Shown here: positions 34,816 to 43,568 of the stretch, piece by piece | Layout: each line of letters begins with the position of its first letter | Numbering within the stretch: position 1 is the first letter of the stretch | Assembly (NCBI GenBank): GCA_964345975.1 | Contig: CAYFSS010000001.1 | Location: forward strand, 62,001 to 126,000 | Origin: CAYFSS01 sp964345975 | GTDB lineage: Bacteria > Bacillota > Clostridia > Saccharofermentanales > Fastidiosipilaceae | Direction: 5' to 3' | Length of the DNA: 64,000 nt | Notes under the pieces: model-generated | What the model saw: the letters and a program-made list of their open reading frames with translations, nothing else | Told to the model about the DNA's origin: nothing | Database searches by the model: none | Position numbers and translations under genes: made by a program

Positions 34816-35589
34816 CTAGGATTCCACACCAAGCTCGGTGGAAGACTCGACTTCAATGAACCAAAGAACGCTCTTTATTGCAGCATCATGCGTATGACAA
34901 GTGTAGACCGTTAGCAAGTTCTCAGGTTTCACGGATCTTGACCAACCGACAACATGAGTTAAGTATTCATGCCAATGTTCTGTCGATGCAAACTCCCATT
35001 GGAAAAACTCATCTCCGGATAAGTAAGAACTTTCTGCTAGTTGATAGTGCTTGATGTCACCGTTTGCAAACTCGAGTGTGGCCCGTAGCGGACGATTCGT
35101 ATCCGGCCAATTAGCCAACTTATGGAATCGCGTACCATCCAGGAAAGAATGATCCCATACAATGATGTTTCTATCCCCTTGTAAGATGCCCGCCTCTCCT
35201 TCTGCGTCTTTCTCTCCTAAGCGATTGTGCTCCGTGTAATACCAGTAGTCGTCCTCCTTAGTGAAAAGTGGCGTTTCGATTCCTAGCGATGGTACTGAAA
35301 GCCAACCCGACAGGTCCATATACTCCGGCTCTTGCGTTTGTTCTTTGAACCAACGCCTGCGTCTATTCCTATCCGCTTCTCGATCTAAGGATGAATTCCG
35401 AGAACTCGGAACCAGATTGCCATCGGTTGCCTTCCTAGAATTCAGAAGATAGTCATTGCTTGCTTTCGTTCGTCCCCTACGAAGAAAGATATCCGCAAGA
35501 AGAATAAGTGCCACAACGATAAGCAAGATGCCTAGCATTATGAGGATGTTTTGAAACCATAGAGACTTGCTCTTATCTTTCTTATCCAT
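34816..35589 (-). CDS. Class B-like sortase without the usual catalytic Arg
   Basis: A 257-residue sortase-like transpeptidase that should join a sorting-signal protein to the wall. A membrane anchor at residues 13-36 is followed by a polar linker and the catalytic domain from about residue 90. IIVWDHSFLDGTRFHKL carries the catalytic His (147), as in class B sortases (GH.M.DGT.F), and LLTVYTC holds the catalytic Cys (231). The strand after it reads IKSVLWFIEVE, where class B sortases have (K)RIVVVA, so the position of the catalytic Arg is Ser, with a Lys next to it. It lies 17 bases after the adhesin, so it is probably its dedicated sortase. Catalysis may be altered. Confidence 0.8.
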   Translation of the reverse strand: MDKKDKSKSLWFQNILIMLGILLIVVALILLADIFLRRGRTKASNDYLLNSRKATDGNLVPSSRNSSLDREADRNRRRRWFKEQTQEPEYMDLSGWLSVPSLGIETPLFTKEDDYWYYTEHNRLGEKDAEGEAGILQGDRNIIVWDHSFLDGTRFHKLANWPDTNRPLRATLEFANGDIKHYQLAESSYLSGDEFFQWEFASTEHWHEYLTHVVGWSRSVKPENLLTVYTCHTHDAAIKSVLWFIEVESSTELGVES

Positions 35590-35605
35590 GACAAGGCGTC
35601 CATCC

Positions 35606-38600
35606 TTACCGATTCCTGCGATGTCGCCTACTTAAGAGACCATAGAGAAGGCTAACGATACCTGTTATTACAAACGCAACGATCAATACATATTTGCCAA
35701 GCGGGTCTCCCGCATTAGGCACATTAGGTAAAATCGGTCGATTCACGACAACGAACTCAGCGGGAGTCGTTAAACCGCTTGTTTCATGAATGTTGACTTT
35801 ATAGACAGTACGATCCGGTTCATAGCCTTTAGGAGCTCGGACTTCGACTAAGTCATACTCACCTTGCGGTAGGTAGCGAATCTCGATGAGGCCGTTCTTA
35901 TCGGTGACAAATCTTGACTCCGGACCATTGGCATTAGCAATGTAGACACTTCCATCCATCCTTACTCGCATGATCTCATCTGTATTTCGTCTACGTAGCT
36001 CAAACGCTGCCCCGGGCAGTGACCGTCCCCTATTGTCATTCTTGAGGATTCTTAGGGAAGTCGGCTCATTCGTGAACGCTGTATCTCCTGTCACGCTTCC
36101 ATCCTCATGGACTTCAAACGAAAAGGTCTGAGTATTGAGGATGTATCCTTCCGGATGGATCTTCTCCTCAAAGGTATATGTTCCTGCCGGAATTTTCTCT
36201 AGTTTAATTTGACCGCTCTCATCGGTTATTCCCTCATAGATTATTTCATCTTCGGTGTCTCGAATGATGATCGTTGCATCGGGAACAGGGGCATCATCTA
36301 CGAAGTCAGTCTTCGTTAGAGTGACCCTCGTGATGTCATCTTGCATATGGACTTTCTGAACTTCACCCGTGTCTTGGATCGTGAATGTAATGGATTGGGC
36401 TTTGGAATAGCCTAAGGGAGCCAGATCTTCCGTTAGAATATAGGTTTCTCCTACATGAAGATTTGTGATGACGTGAGGTCTGTTTGAACTGGTCCATTCT
36501 TCAACCGGTATGCCTTTGCTGTCGGTTATAGAAAGAAGGGCTCCGGGAAGCTCTTCGCCGGTCGTAAGATCTGTCTTCGATATTTCCACAAGAATTTCAT
36601 CGTTCTCGAAAGTAACGACTTGTACTTCACGGCGATCTTCTACGATAAACGTAACCACATCCGATGAACTGGCATAGCCGTTTGGAGCTTGGAGTTCCTT
36701 TACGGTATACGTCTCTCCTACAGCTAATCCTCGGATTGTGTGAGGCTCAACTGAGCTAGTCCACGTTGAGATGACAAGACCATCGGCAGCGGTCAGTTCA
36801 AGTTCTGCTCCCGCAACTGCTTCTCCGGTCTTACTGTCAACTTTCAAGATATCGATCCAGGTTAAATCATTGAACATGGTCACGGACTGTACTTCACCTG
36901 TATCCAATATTGTAAAACTAATAGACTGAGCTGTAGCATAGCCTAGTGGCGCTAAGTCCTCTGTTAGCGTGTAGGTTTCATTCACCTTCAAACGCTTAAT
37001 AACATAAGGTTCTTCACCACTAATCCATTCTTCTATCAGATTGCCATTACTATCTCTAAGTGAGAGCTTGGCACCCGGCAGCTCCTTCTCATCAATCAGA
37101 CGCTTCTTTGTGAAACGGACTTGCGTTGGTTCATTCTCAACCATGACTTCAATCAATTGACCTGATGAATCAATCGTAATGTCATGGCGATCTTTCTTCG
37201 GTGTGACGTAGCCTTCAGGTGGACTAACTTCTTGGAAGATGTAATCTCCATAAGTTAAATCCTCGACCCTTATCTTTCCGTTTTCGTCGGTTTCATAAGT
37301 TGCAAGAACTTCTTCTGTCCCATCTTCATTAAGCTTGATGAGTTCGAATACGACATTGGCAATGGGGCGTTCGTCCGTGCTGTCGACTTTAACCAGTTGC
37401 ACATCAGACTTAATCAGATCATTTTGAATCTCGTCCAAGACCTTCGACACCGTTTCAGCATTACTTGTGTATTCAAGTCTGAAGTCAACAGGATCCATTA
37501 AGTTATAGGACTCACCGGTATGAAGTTCTTCCAAGCGATAGGTCCCTGCAAAGAGTGGCTCAAAATCTGCGATCCATTGTCCATTGTCGTTTTGCTTCAA
37601 ACCGGACGTCTCAACAAGCGAATTGGCCGGGATTGTCACACCGTTTTCCGTGTAGTCGTCTACGGTAAATAGACCAAAGAGCGTCTCTTCAGGTGCCTCC
37701 ATATGATCATTGAACCACTCTGATTCTTCGAAGGTCTTCTCAAAACTGACCCTTAACGTCTGTCTTGCATTCGTGAATGTCCGGTTGTGCTGAATTAGGC
37801 GAGATATTTGTCCTATTTGCTTTAATTCAACTGTGGTGACTAAAGGGTTCAAGCTGTAGCCTAATGGCGCTTTGATCTCCTTAACATGATAAACCCCAAG
37901 AGGTAATTCCTTCGATAATCCCTTTCCATCGGAACCGGTCGTAATAGTATCGACAAGTTGATCCTTCTTGTAATGGAGAATTCGATCCCAATTACCGTCT
38001 ATTAACTTAGCCGACTGACTGTAGATGTCCTCTGCTGCATAGATCTCGAAAACTGCATCTTCTAGATTTTGATCATCTGTAAAGATGGGAATCAGCTTCT
38101 GTAATTCGTGCTGTTCTGCTTCACCGAGTTCACTTACTTCGAACTCGACACGAACGGTTTCTCCCGGTTTGTTCGTGCTTTCAGCAACATACTTACCATT
38201 TCGAAGGGATAAGTGAAGTCTGCCATCCATTGGTACAAGATCTCTCATAACAATGGAGTTCGTTTCGAGATTAACGATCTGATATAGAAGGTCTATGTGC
38301 TTAGGTTCTATTTTGTTTTCCGACGATTCAGTCACTTCACTTTGAGAGTATGGCACTGCACTAAGATTTACTCTAAAGGGCGGGTATCGGTAAGAGAGAA
38401 TTTGTTCAACGCTCGGTATCTCTGCGATAGTATTTTCTTGAAATCTCGTTGGATCAGATTCTTCTGGATGCTCCTCAGCTTCAAGCACAGTTATTCGAGA
38501 ACTAGATTCAAGGGGTGCGTTAGACGGATCTACAACGATAGATGTAGCTTGTGTCCATCTGCTATCCAGTGTTTCCTTCGAAGCTACTGCATCTGTAATA

Positions 38601-40504
38601 TTCTTCGTGGTTTCAATCTCCAATTCAGTTGTCGTTTCCGTGATGTCTATAGATTCTGACTCAGTAGTATTCTCTGATATATCTATAGAATTCATTGTCC
38701 CCTCTATCGAAGTATCACTCGACGTTTCAGGAATCTCAGTGTCCGACAATATGTCTGTAACGACCGTTTCCGTAGGCTTAGGCTCATCCGGTGTCGTGAC
38801 GACCGGCAATTCATGGGTAATCTCCGGTTCTTCTATGAATGATTCAGGGACGTCAATTGAGACGTTAAAGAGCTCTTCTCGCTTAGGCTTTTCAATGACA
38901 AGTTCTTCATAGGTATATCCGGTGAGAGCCGGACCTAATTTCTCAATCAGGATCTTTCCGACCTGATTAGTATTACTGATCTTAAGCTCAACACGGGATC
39001 CCGGATTGAGATCAACCTTCGTTCTAGAGCTAGGAAGAATGTATCCATGCGGTGGATTAGACTCTTCAATATAGTAGGTACCAGACTTAAAATCTTTCAA
39101 AGAGACTGATCCATTTGCATCAGTCTCAAAGATCGTCTTGCCCGAGATCGACACAGGGTTCCCACCTGTAAAAGAAGTAAATAAGCTGAATTTCACACCG
39201 GGGAGAGGAATCCTCTCACCTGTTTCTTCATCTATTTTTAGGATCAATAGATCTACCGGAAGTTCCTTATTCGTGATTGACAAACGGCTTACTGAATTAT
39301 TCTCCAGAACTACAGGATGGTTTGGATTAGCCGGTTTCGCATAATTCTCCGGTGTCACAACCTCAATGACCTGAAAGTTCCCTGCCGGTAATCCTTTGAT
39401 CAAAGCTTGACCGTTATGAGTCTTAACATTGTAGTTCGTACCATTTATGGCCGTGTATTTGCCGGGAGCCGTTTGCGTTACAGCAATGGTCTTACCGGCG
39501 CTATCCATGAGACGGAACTCCGCGCCGTCTAAAGTTTTTCCTGTATCCTCATCTGTCTTTTTGATCTCCAGCTCTGCGCTGGCTTCAAATTCGATACGGA
39601 TAGGATACTCCGCCGGATCGATGCCGTTGGAGACTAGGATGTCTTGGCTGTTACGGTGAACAAGAAAATGTGTCGACAAGTTGGCTTCATTGGAATTTAT
39701 CCGTGACATTCTCAAGTCATATGGGCTATTTGTGGTATCAACGTCTGTCGAACCGGTAACGACTATGCTATTACCTTTGACTTCAAGACTTAATCCGGAT
39801 ACTGATCCTAACAGTAGTTCAGAATTGGAAACATCAGGTGAATCCGATGTAGGAGTAAGCGTAACACTGTCACCAGGTTTCATCGTTAAGGTCCGAGTAG
39901 CTTCATCCCAACCTGTACCGGTAAATTTAGGAATGTCTTTATGTATCTCAGCTTTTCGAATAACGTCAGAAATTTGATTTGTTAGAGGATTTCCGGACTT
40001 ATCCGTAAATCCACCAGAAAGACCCGGATTCATGTACTGCCAGATCGCAGCCTGAGTGATTGCTTGGTCTACTTGAGATTGTCGGCTCGTTTCCCAACCA
40101 TACCAAGCAATTCGGCCCAGCATATTTCTTAGTTCATTTGTTCCCCAACGATCACTCCATGAGTAGCCATGGGGCGGGAAATTTTCAATGAAGGGGACAT
40201 TGACCTGTACATTGGGTTCAAGACAGAAAGCCTTTGATAGAAATTGTCCGGTAGCATCTATGTTCGTTAGACTACCCGGAGCCGGACCCGGGTAACGTCG
40301 AATTTCTATGTTCGTAATACCCCAAGGAACTGCATGAGTATTCGTATGTCGGCCAAGCATACCTATTGGGGTATGTACATAGACATCACCTGATGTATCG
40401 TTAGAAAATTGAATGGCATCAATTTGCATTATTGGAAATGCTAGAACCTGCATGACTAATACTAGAATGGCTAAGCCAGCAGAAATTGATCTTCGATTTT
40501 TCAT
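35606..40504 (-). CDS. Large wall-anchored adhesin with thioester domain and SpaA/Cna-B repeats
   Basis: A 1632-residue surface protein. It has a signal peptide (residues 1-30) and a thioester (TQXA) domain with FCLEP near Cys94 and ITQAAIWQYM with Gln151, which could form a Cys-Gln thioester for covalent binding. From about residue 310 there are repeated prealbumin-like SpaA domains (LEIKK, GAEFRL, ENY/PGY patterns), an interruption rich in Ser, Thr and Glu at about 530-690, then at least six more repeats. The end is ILPNVPNAGD, a hydrophobic segment and RRHRRNR. The motif VPNAG replaces LPxTG. I start at the ATG at 40504 because GGAGG is four bases upstream; the open frame extends 14 codons more. 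It is the middle gene of a secreted-protein, adhesin, sortase set. Confidence 0.88.
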   Translation of the reverse strand: MKNRRSISAGLAILVLVMQVLAFPIMQIDAIQFSNDTSGDVYVHTPIGMLGRHTNTHAVPWGITNIEIRRYPGPAPGSLTNIDATGQFLSKAFCLEPNVQVNVPFIENFPPHGYSWSDRWGTNELRNMLGRIAWYGWETSRQSQVDQAITQAAIWQYMNPGLSGGFTDKSGNPLTNQISDVIRKAEIHKDIPKFTGTGWDEATRTLTMKPGDSVTLTPTSDSPDVSNSELLLGSVSGLSLEVKGNSIVVTGSTDVDTTNSPYDLRMSRINSNEANLSTHFLVHRNSQDILVSNGIDPAEYPIRIEFEASAELEIKKTDEDTGKTLDGAEFRLMDSAGKTIAVTQTAPGKYTAINGTNYNVKTHNGQALIKGLPAGNFQVIEVVTPENYAKPANPNHPVVLENNSVSRLSITNKELPVDLLILKIDEETGERIPLPGVKFSLFTSFTGGNPVSISGKTIFETDANGSVSLKDFKSGTYYIEESNPPHGYILPSSRTKVDLNPGSRVELKISNTNQVGKILIEKLGPALTGYTYEELVIEKPKREELFNVSIDVPESFIEEPEITHELPVVTTPDEPKPTETVVTDILSDTEIPETSSDTSIEGTMNSIDISENTTESESIDITETTTELEIETTKNITDAVASKETLDSRWTQATSIVVDPSNAPLESSSRITVLEAEEHPEESDPTRFQENTIAEIPSVEQILSYRYPPFRVNLSAVPYSQSEVTESSENKIEPKHIDLLYQIVNLETNSIVMRDLVPMDGRLHLSLRNGKYVAESTNKPGETVRVEFEVSELGEAEQHELQKLIPIFTDDQNLEDAVFEIYAAEDIYSQSAKLIDGNWDRILHYKKDQLVDTITTGSDGKGLSKELPLGVYHVKEIKAPLGYSLNPLVTTVELKQIGQISRLIQHNRTFTNARQTLRVSFEKTFEESEWFNDHMEAPEETLFGLFTVDDYTENGVTIPANSLVETSGLKQNDNGQWIADFEPLFAGTYRLEELHTGESYNLMDPVDFRLEYTSNAETVSKVLDEIQNDLIKSDVQLVKVDSTDERPIANVVFELIKLNEDGTEEVLATYETDENGKIRVEDLTYGDYIFQEVSPPEGYVTPKKDRHDITIDSSGQLIEVMVENEPTQVRFTKKRLIDEKELPGAKLSLRDSNGNLIEEWISGEEPYVIKRLKVNETYTLTEDLAPLGYATAQSISFTILDTGEVQSVTMFNDLTWIDILKVDSKTGEAVAGAELELTAADGLVISTWTSSVEPHTIRGLAVGETYTVKELQAPNGYASSSDVVTFIVEDRREVQVVTFENDEILVEISKTDLTTGEELPGALLSITDSKGIPVEEWTSSNRPHVITNLHVGETYILTEDLAPLGYSKAQSITFTIQDTGEVQKVHMQDDITRVTLTKTDFVDDAPVPDATIIIRDTEDEIIYEGITDESGQIKLEKIPAGTYTFEEKIHPEGYILNTQTFSFEVHEDGSVTGDTAFTNEPTSLRILKNDNRGRSLPGAAFELRRRNTDEIMRVRMDGSVYIANANGPESRFVTDKNGLIEIRYLPQGEYDLVEVRAPKGYEPDRTVYKVNIHETSGLTTPAEFVVVNRPILPNVPNAGDPLGKYVLIVAFVITGIVSLLYGLLSRRHRRNR

Positions 40505-40513
40505 AATTCCTCC

Positions 40514-40544
40514 AAAAAAAAGCACCAACGAAATTCGTAGGTGC
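40514..40544 (-). terminator. Terminator hairpin directly in front of the adhesin ribosome site
   Basis: On the minus strand GCACCTACGA pairs with TCGTTGGTGC, then eight T, and GGAGG of the adhesin starts at the very next base. It should end the upstream 481-aa gene transcript in part and set the adhesin level by readthrough or by an unseen antiterminator. Confidence 0.8.
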
Positions 40545-40585
40545 AAATAAACAGCACGGTGCAGTTGTATAAAATCTTATGGATC

Positions 40586-40599
40586 AGAACATTTGTTCT
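40586..40599. promoter_or_regulatory. Inverted repeat in the leader of the adhesin gene
   Basis: AGAACA-TT-TGTTCT is an exact inverted repeat in the 133-base gap between the secreted-protein gene and the adhesin. It could be an operator. A shorter GCAC-G-GTGC element lies nearby at 40552-40560. No bound factor is known. Confidence 0.35.
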
Positions 40600-40637
40600 A
40601 TACCCTGATAATGATTGATCGGACGTTTAGGTAACCA

Positions 40638-42083
40638 TTAGTAGAATGTTAGGACGGCAATTCCTTGTTGGATCGTATGTGCTTCCCACCCTGTGTAACC
40701 ATTCACATCCATGAAGTTTGTCCACTCATAGTCTTGTTTTTCTATACCAGGTAACAAATTATAAGCATTAGCTTCATCGTAGCCCTCTTGCTGCTTTGCT
40801 GCGCCAAAGGCACTGGCTTCAGCAAGACTCCAAAACATAAAGACCGTTGGATCATCCCACCCTATATACTCCAACTTTATTTCTTGCAAAGTCTTAGGCG
40901 CCGGGGGATCGGTAAGTACCTCAGTTGTAGACGTTGATGGTAACGATGTTGATATTTGGGTAGTTTCTATGAGTTCCGAAGGATAAATTGCAATCGAGCT
41001 TGTAGTAGTAATCGGTATAGGAAGTTCAGGCTTGATTGAAGCAGGCTCAGAATGCATAGGTGCTTCTGAGCCAGCGGACGGCTCTACAATGGAAGGTGAG
41101 ATTATCCCAGCAGTCGACGAAAGAGGAGGATCAATTTTACCTTCAAGAATAAGATTGACTTTTGATTGTACTTTTACCGGATCGAACCCATCGACCATCA
41201 AAGCCTCAATTCGGTCTAGACCGTCACCATACAAGCCACCTAATGCGTCTTGAGCCGCTTGAAGCTCTTCAAGCTCAGTTTTGCCGATGTCCTCATTATC
41301 TTCTTCCGGTAAATAGATCAGTGTTTCTTCAGACACAAACTCTTGTAAGGAAATAAGAGTTTCAAGGACTTCAGAAATCTTGTTGCTCTCAAGATCCTCT
41401 GAGAAAGCAAGGGCTGTATCATGCAATCGCGATCCATTGATAAATACTCTGCCTACAGCAATCCCTTGGTCATAGTTGATCCCATCATCCGCTGAATCCG
41501 AGAGCTTCCATCCATCAAGCTTAGATTCAAGGATTTCTACGTGTTCTTTCACCATCTCTCTGGTTACTTCTTTGTCTTTAGGAAGCATAGCCAGAGCTAA
41601 TTCCTCCATCAAAACATCGAGTTGGAAGTCGAATTTGTATTCATCTAACGCCTCCGCTGTGAACTCATCCAGATTCATACCGTTAATATGGATTTCTGTC
41701 TGCGCAGCATAGAGATTCGGAATGGCAAAATACTTTCCATCTTGATCCATAAATGGTTCGAGATACTGAGATGGGATACCTTCGATAAGCTCTTTGATAT
41801 CCTCTGCATCGAAACGGTTCAGGTCTCCCATCCTATCTTCCTGAACAGCACCCAGTTCGATAAGTTGAAAGTCATCAGCGACTTCACCATCAATTGCAAC
41901 GATGACGCCTAAACTATTCAGGAGTTCGTCTAGATCTTCCTGTGTTTCCTCGGTATCAGCCTTTATGAAACTGTGCTGAGTCTTAATGTAACCGGGATTA
42001 GACGCTGATTTTTCAGCTTGGATGGTACCAACAGGCACAATCATGACTAGAGCGAGTAATATTGCTATCACTTTGTTCTTCAT
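40638..42083 (-). CDS. Unrecognised secreted protein of the adhesin locus
   Basis: A 481-residue exported protein I do not recognise. It has a clear signal peptide (MKNKVIAILLALVMIVPVGTI, with QA at the cleavage region), an acidic central region rich in Asp, Glu and Leu, a Ser/Thr/Pro-rich linker at about residues 325-400, and an aromatic C-terminal domain of about 75 residues with YIGWDDPTVFMFW and EWTNFMDVNGYTGWEAH. There is no sorting signal or membrane anchor at the C-terminus. The ATG follows GGAGGAATTCGCC. It precedes the adhesin, with a terminator between. It may be a secreted partner of the adhesin, but that is inferred from position only. Confidence 0.7.
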   Translation of the reverse strand: MKNKVIAILLALVMIVPVGTIQAEKSASNPGYIKTQHSFIKADTEETQEDLDELLNSLGVIVAIDGEVADDFQLIELGAVQEDRMGDLNRFDAEDIKELIEGIPSQYLEPFMDQDGKYFAIPNLYAAQTEIHINGMNLDEFTAEALDEYKFDFQLDVLMEELALAMLPKDKEVTREMVKEHVEILESKLDGWKLSDSADDGINYDQGIAVGRVFINGSRLHDTALAFSEDLESNKISEVLETLISLQEFVSEETLIYLPEEDNEDIGKTELEELQAAQDALGGLYGDGLDRIEALMVDGFDPVKVQSKVNLILEGKIDPPLSSTAGIISPSIVEPSAGSEAPMHSEPASIKPELPIPITTTSSIAIYPSELIETTQISTSLPSTSTTEVLTDPPAPKTLQEIKLEYIGWDDPTVFMFWSLAEASAFGAAKQQEGYDEANAYNLLPGIEKQDYEWTNFMDVNGYTGWEAHTIQQGIAVLTFY

Positions 42084-42375
42084 GGCGAATTCCTCCTATC
42101 TAGAACCTCACCTTTACATTAATCATTGGGGATGTCTGAATGTAATCTTATCAATCGTATAAAGGTTTTAACACTAAAATATTGACGTTTTGCAAATTAG
42201 ATCGGGAGCAAACAATCGGTGATATGTAGCCACTTCACGATTCAAGAGCTAAGAACTGATTGATGAACTTTGCATGCTGCAACCATCTCAATCTGCTCAA
42301 TTCAAAAGGTATCACACCAATTACATCCCACTCTTCCCACTGATTCCATTCATCTCAATCGTCCCGACTTAGACA
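42084..42375. other. Upstream region of the secreted-protein gene
   Basis: A 292-base gap between the adhesin-locus gene and the phage-type regulator. A weak promoter-like stretch (TTAAAA and AGATTA on the minus strand near 42140-42165) is all I see. Confidence 0.4.
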
Positions 42376-42864
42376 TTAAGCTGCCATATTCGAGTTGTTC
42401 GCTAGAGCCTTCTCCAAAGCATGCATTCCGGTCCAATATCGTCTATTCGCAGTCGATCGACCCATATGATATAGATCTCCAATCTGAGAAAAACTCAAAC
42501 CTAGCTCATGATAACTACGAATCACCAGTGAACAGTCTCGAACAACAGAACAGTCCACTAAAGCCATGATCTCTTCTTGCTCCTTTGCTAGAAGCTTCAT
42601 TCTCTTCTTTATCCCATCAAGATCATCGAACGTCTCGTGTAGTAGATTTTGTCTAGACTCATAAACCTTATTCGCAGACTTCACAATTTGAAGATCTGAA
42701 CGGCCATACATAAATTCCAAACGTTCTCTTATTTGCCTGACTTTCTCCTCCAAATATTTCAATTCCTTCAAATTGTCATCGTAGTTTTTCAACCAAGTTC
42801 GACTTAATTCCAAGCCTTCAAACGTTTCACTCTGAGCTTGTGCAGCTTTAGACCTTCTATACAA
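42376..42864 (-). CDS. Phage-type sigma-like regulator (DUF1492/ArpU-like)
   Basis: A 162-residue protein with a coiled-coil first half (LKELKYLEEKVRQIRERLEFMY) and a C-terminal sigma-region-4-like helix-turn-helix: DCSLVIRSYHELGLSFSQIGDLYHMGRSTANRRYWTGMHAL. This matches late-gene activators of the ArpU/DUF1492 type from phages of Gram-positive bacteria. No other phage gene is close, so it is likely a surviving piece of a degraded prophage. The start at 42864 lacks a clear ribosome site. Confidence in the fold is fair, in the phage origin moderate. Confidence 0.6.
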   Translation of the reverse strand: MYRRSKAAQAQSETFEGLELSRTWLKNYDDNLKELKYLEEKVRQIRERLEFMYGRSDLQIVKSANKVYESRQNLLHETFDDLDGIKKRMKLLAKEQEEIMALVDCSVVRDCSLVIRSYHELGLSFSQIGDLYHMGRSTANRRYWTGMHALEKALANNSNMAA

Positions 42865-43175
42865 ATCACACCTACTTCCCCAAACAAAAGCAAAGCCGAT
42901 CCACCTTGTCTAGACCGGCTGTAACTCCGCAATCAATTCACACTGTAATCCTATCAAGATAGCGGAACACGCTCGTAAATCCTTCGCGTCGCTACTGTAA
43001 AGATCAGAAGCCGAAATAGGCATAAAATGGTATTAGTAACATAAATTGCTCAGATCCCTTAACATGCTATTAATTCAATGCAAATGAAATCTCTCCGGCA
43101 CAAACCGAGTAGCAACGACGTCGGAATGCTTTACTTCTTTTTGTTTTTTGATACAATGGGCAAACCTTGACGCGG
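42865..43175. other. Gap with imperfect hairpin and tRNA promoter
   Basis: Between the phage-type regulator and tRNA-Ser(GCT). It has a CCGG stem near 42890-42915 (AGCCG pairs with CGGCT across a long loop) and the tRNA promoter at 43130-43157. I see no gene. Confidence 0.5.
43130..43157 (+). promoter_or_regulatory. Promoter of tRNA-Ser(GCT)
   Basis: -35 TTTACT at 43130-43135 and -10 TACAAT at 43152-43157, spacer 16 bases, 18 bases from the tRNA 5' end. Confidence 0.65.
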
Positions 43176-43267
43176 GGAGAAGTACCCAAGAGGCTGTAAG
43201 GGGACGGTTTGCTAAACCGTTAGTGGGGGTAACTCCAGCGAGGGTTCGAATCCCTCCTTCTCCGCCA
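43176..43267 (+). tRNA. tRNA-Ser (anticodon GCT)
   Basis: A class II tRNA of 92 bases with CCA. Acceptor GGAGAAG/CTTCTCC, anticodon stem ACGGT/ACCGT enclosing TTGCTAA with anticodon GCT, a long variable arm, and T-arm GAGGGTTCGAATCCCTC. Confidence 0.95.
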
Positions 43268-43269
43268 TA

Positions 43270-43300
43270 AGCTCGTAATTCGTTGTAATTACGGGCTTTT
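43270..43300 (+). terminator. Terminator after tRNA-Ser(GCT)
   Basis: AGCTCGTAATT pairs with AATTACGGGCT (one mismatch), then TTTTC. It directly follows the CCA. Confidence 0.7.
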
Positions 43301-43311
43301 CTAATATTCGT

Positions 43312-43333
43312 GGAACTAAAACGGAACTAAAAC
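43312..43333. repeat. Exact 11-bp tandem repeat downstream of tRNA-Ser(GCT)
   Basis: GGAACTAAAAC occurs twice in direct succession, 45 bases beyond the tRNA 3' end. Spacing and unit size match arm-type sites of tRNA-specific tyrosine recombinases. The same arrangement, with another sequence, occurs after tRNA-Arg. No integrase gene is left. Confidence 0.6.
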
Positions 43334-43568
43334 TTTTCAAGAACGTTAATGGTGTACTTATGCCGCTTATGAGGTTATTTCTTTTTCATGAATAGCCAAT
43401 TACGATAGTCGTAATATCACAAAAGACAGATCGCACAGCTTATGAAACAACAAGGCAACGTTATAAGTTGGCGGAAATAGCAGAAATACGTCAGTAAAAG
43501 CTGCGATTTTATTAGGATATCCAAAAAGTCTAGGTACCGGGAGTGTTGTACCATCGCAGATATAAAAG

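Noticed and set aside
38297..38912. Plus-strand Ser/Val-rich open frames over the adhesin linker
   Set aside because: They are antisense shadows caused by the Ser/Thr/Glu codon pattern of the adhesin.
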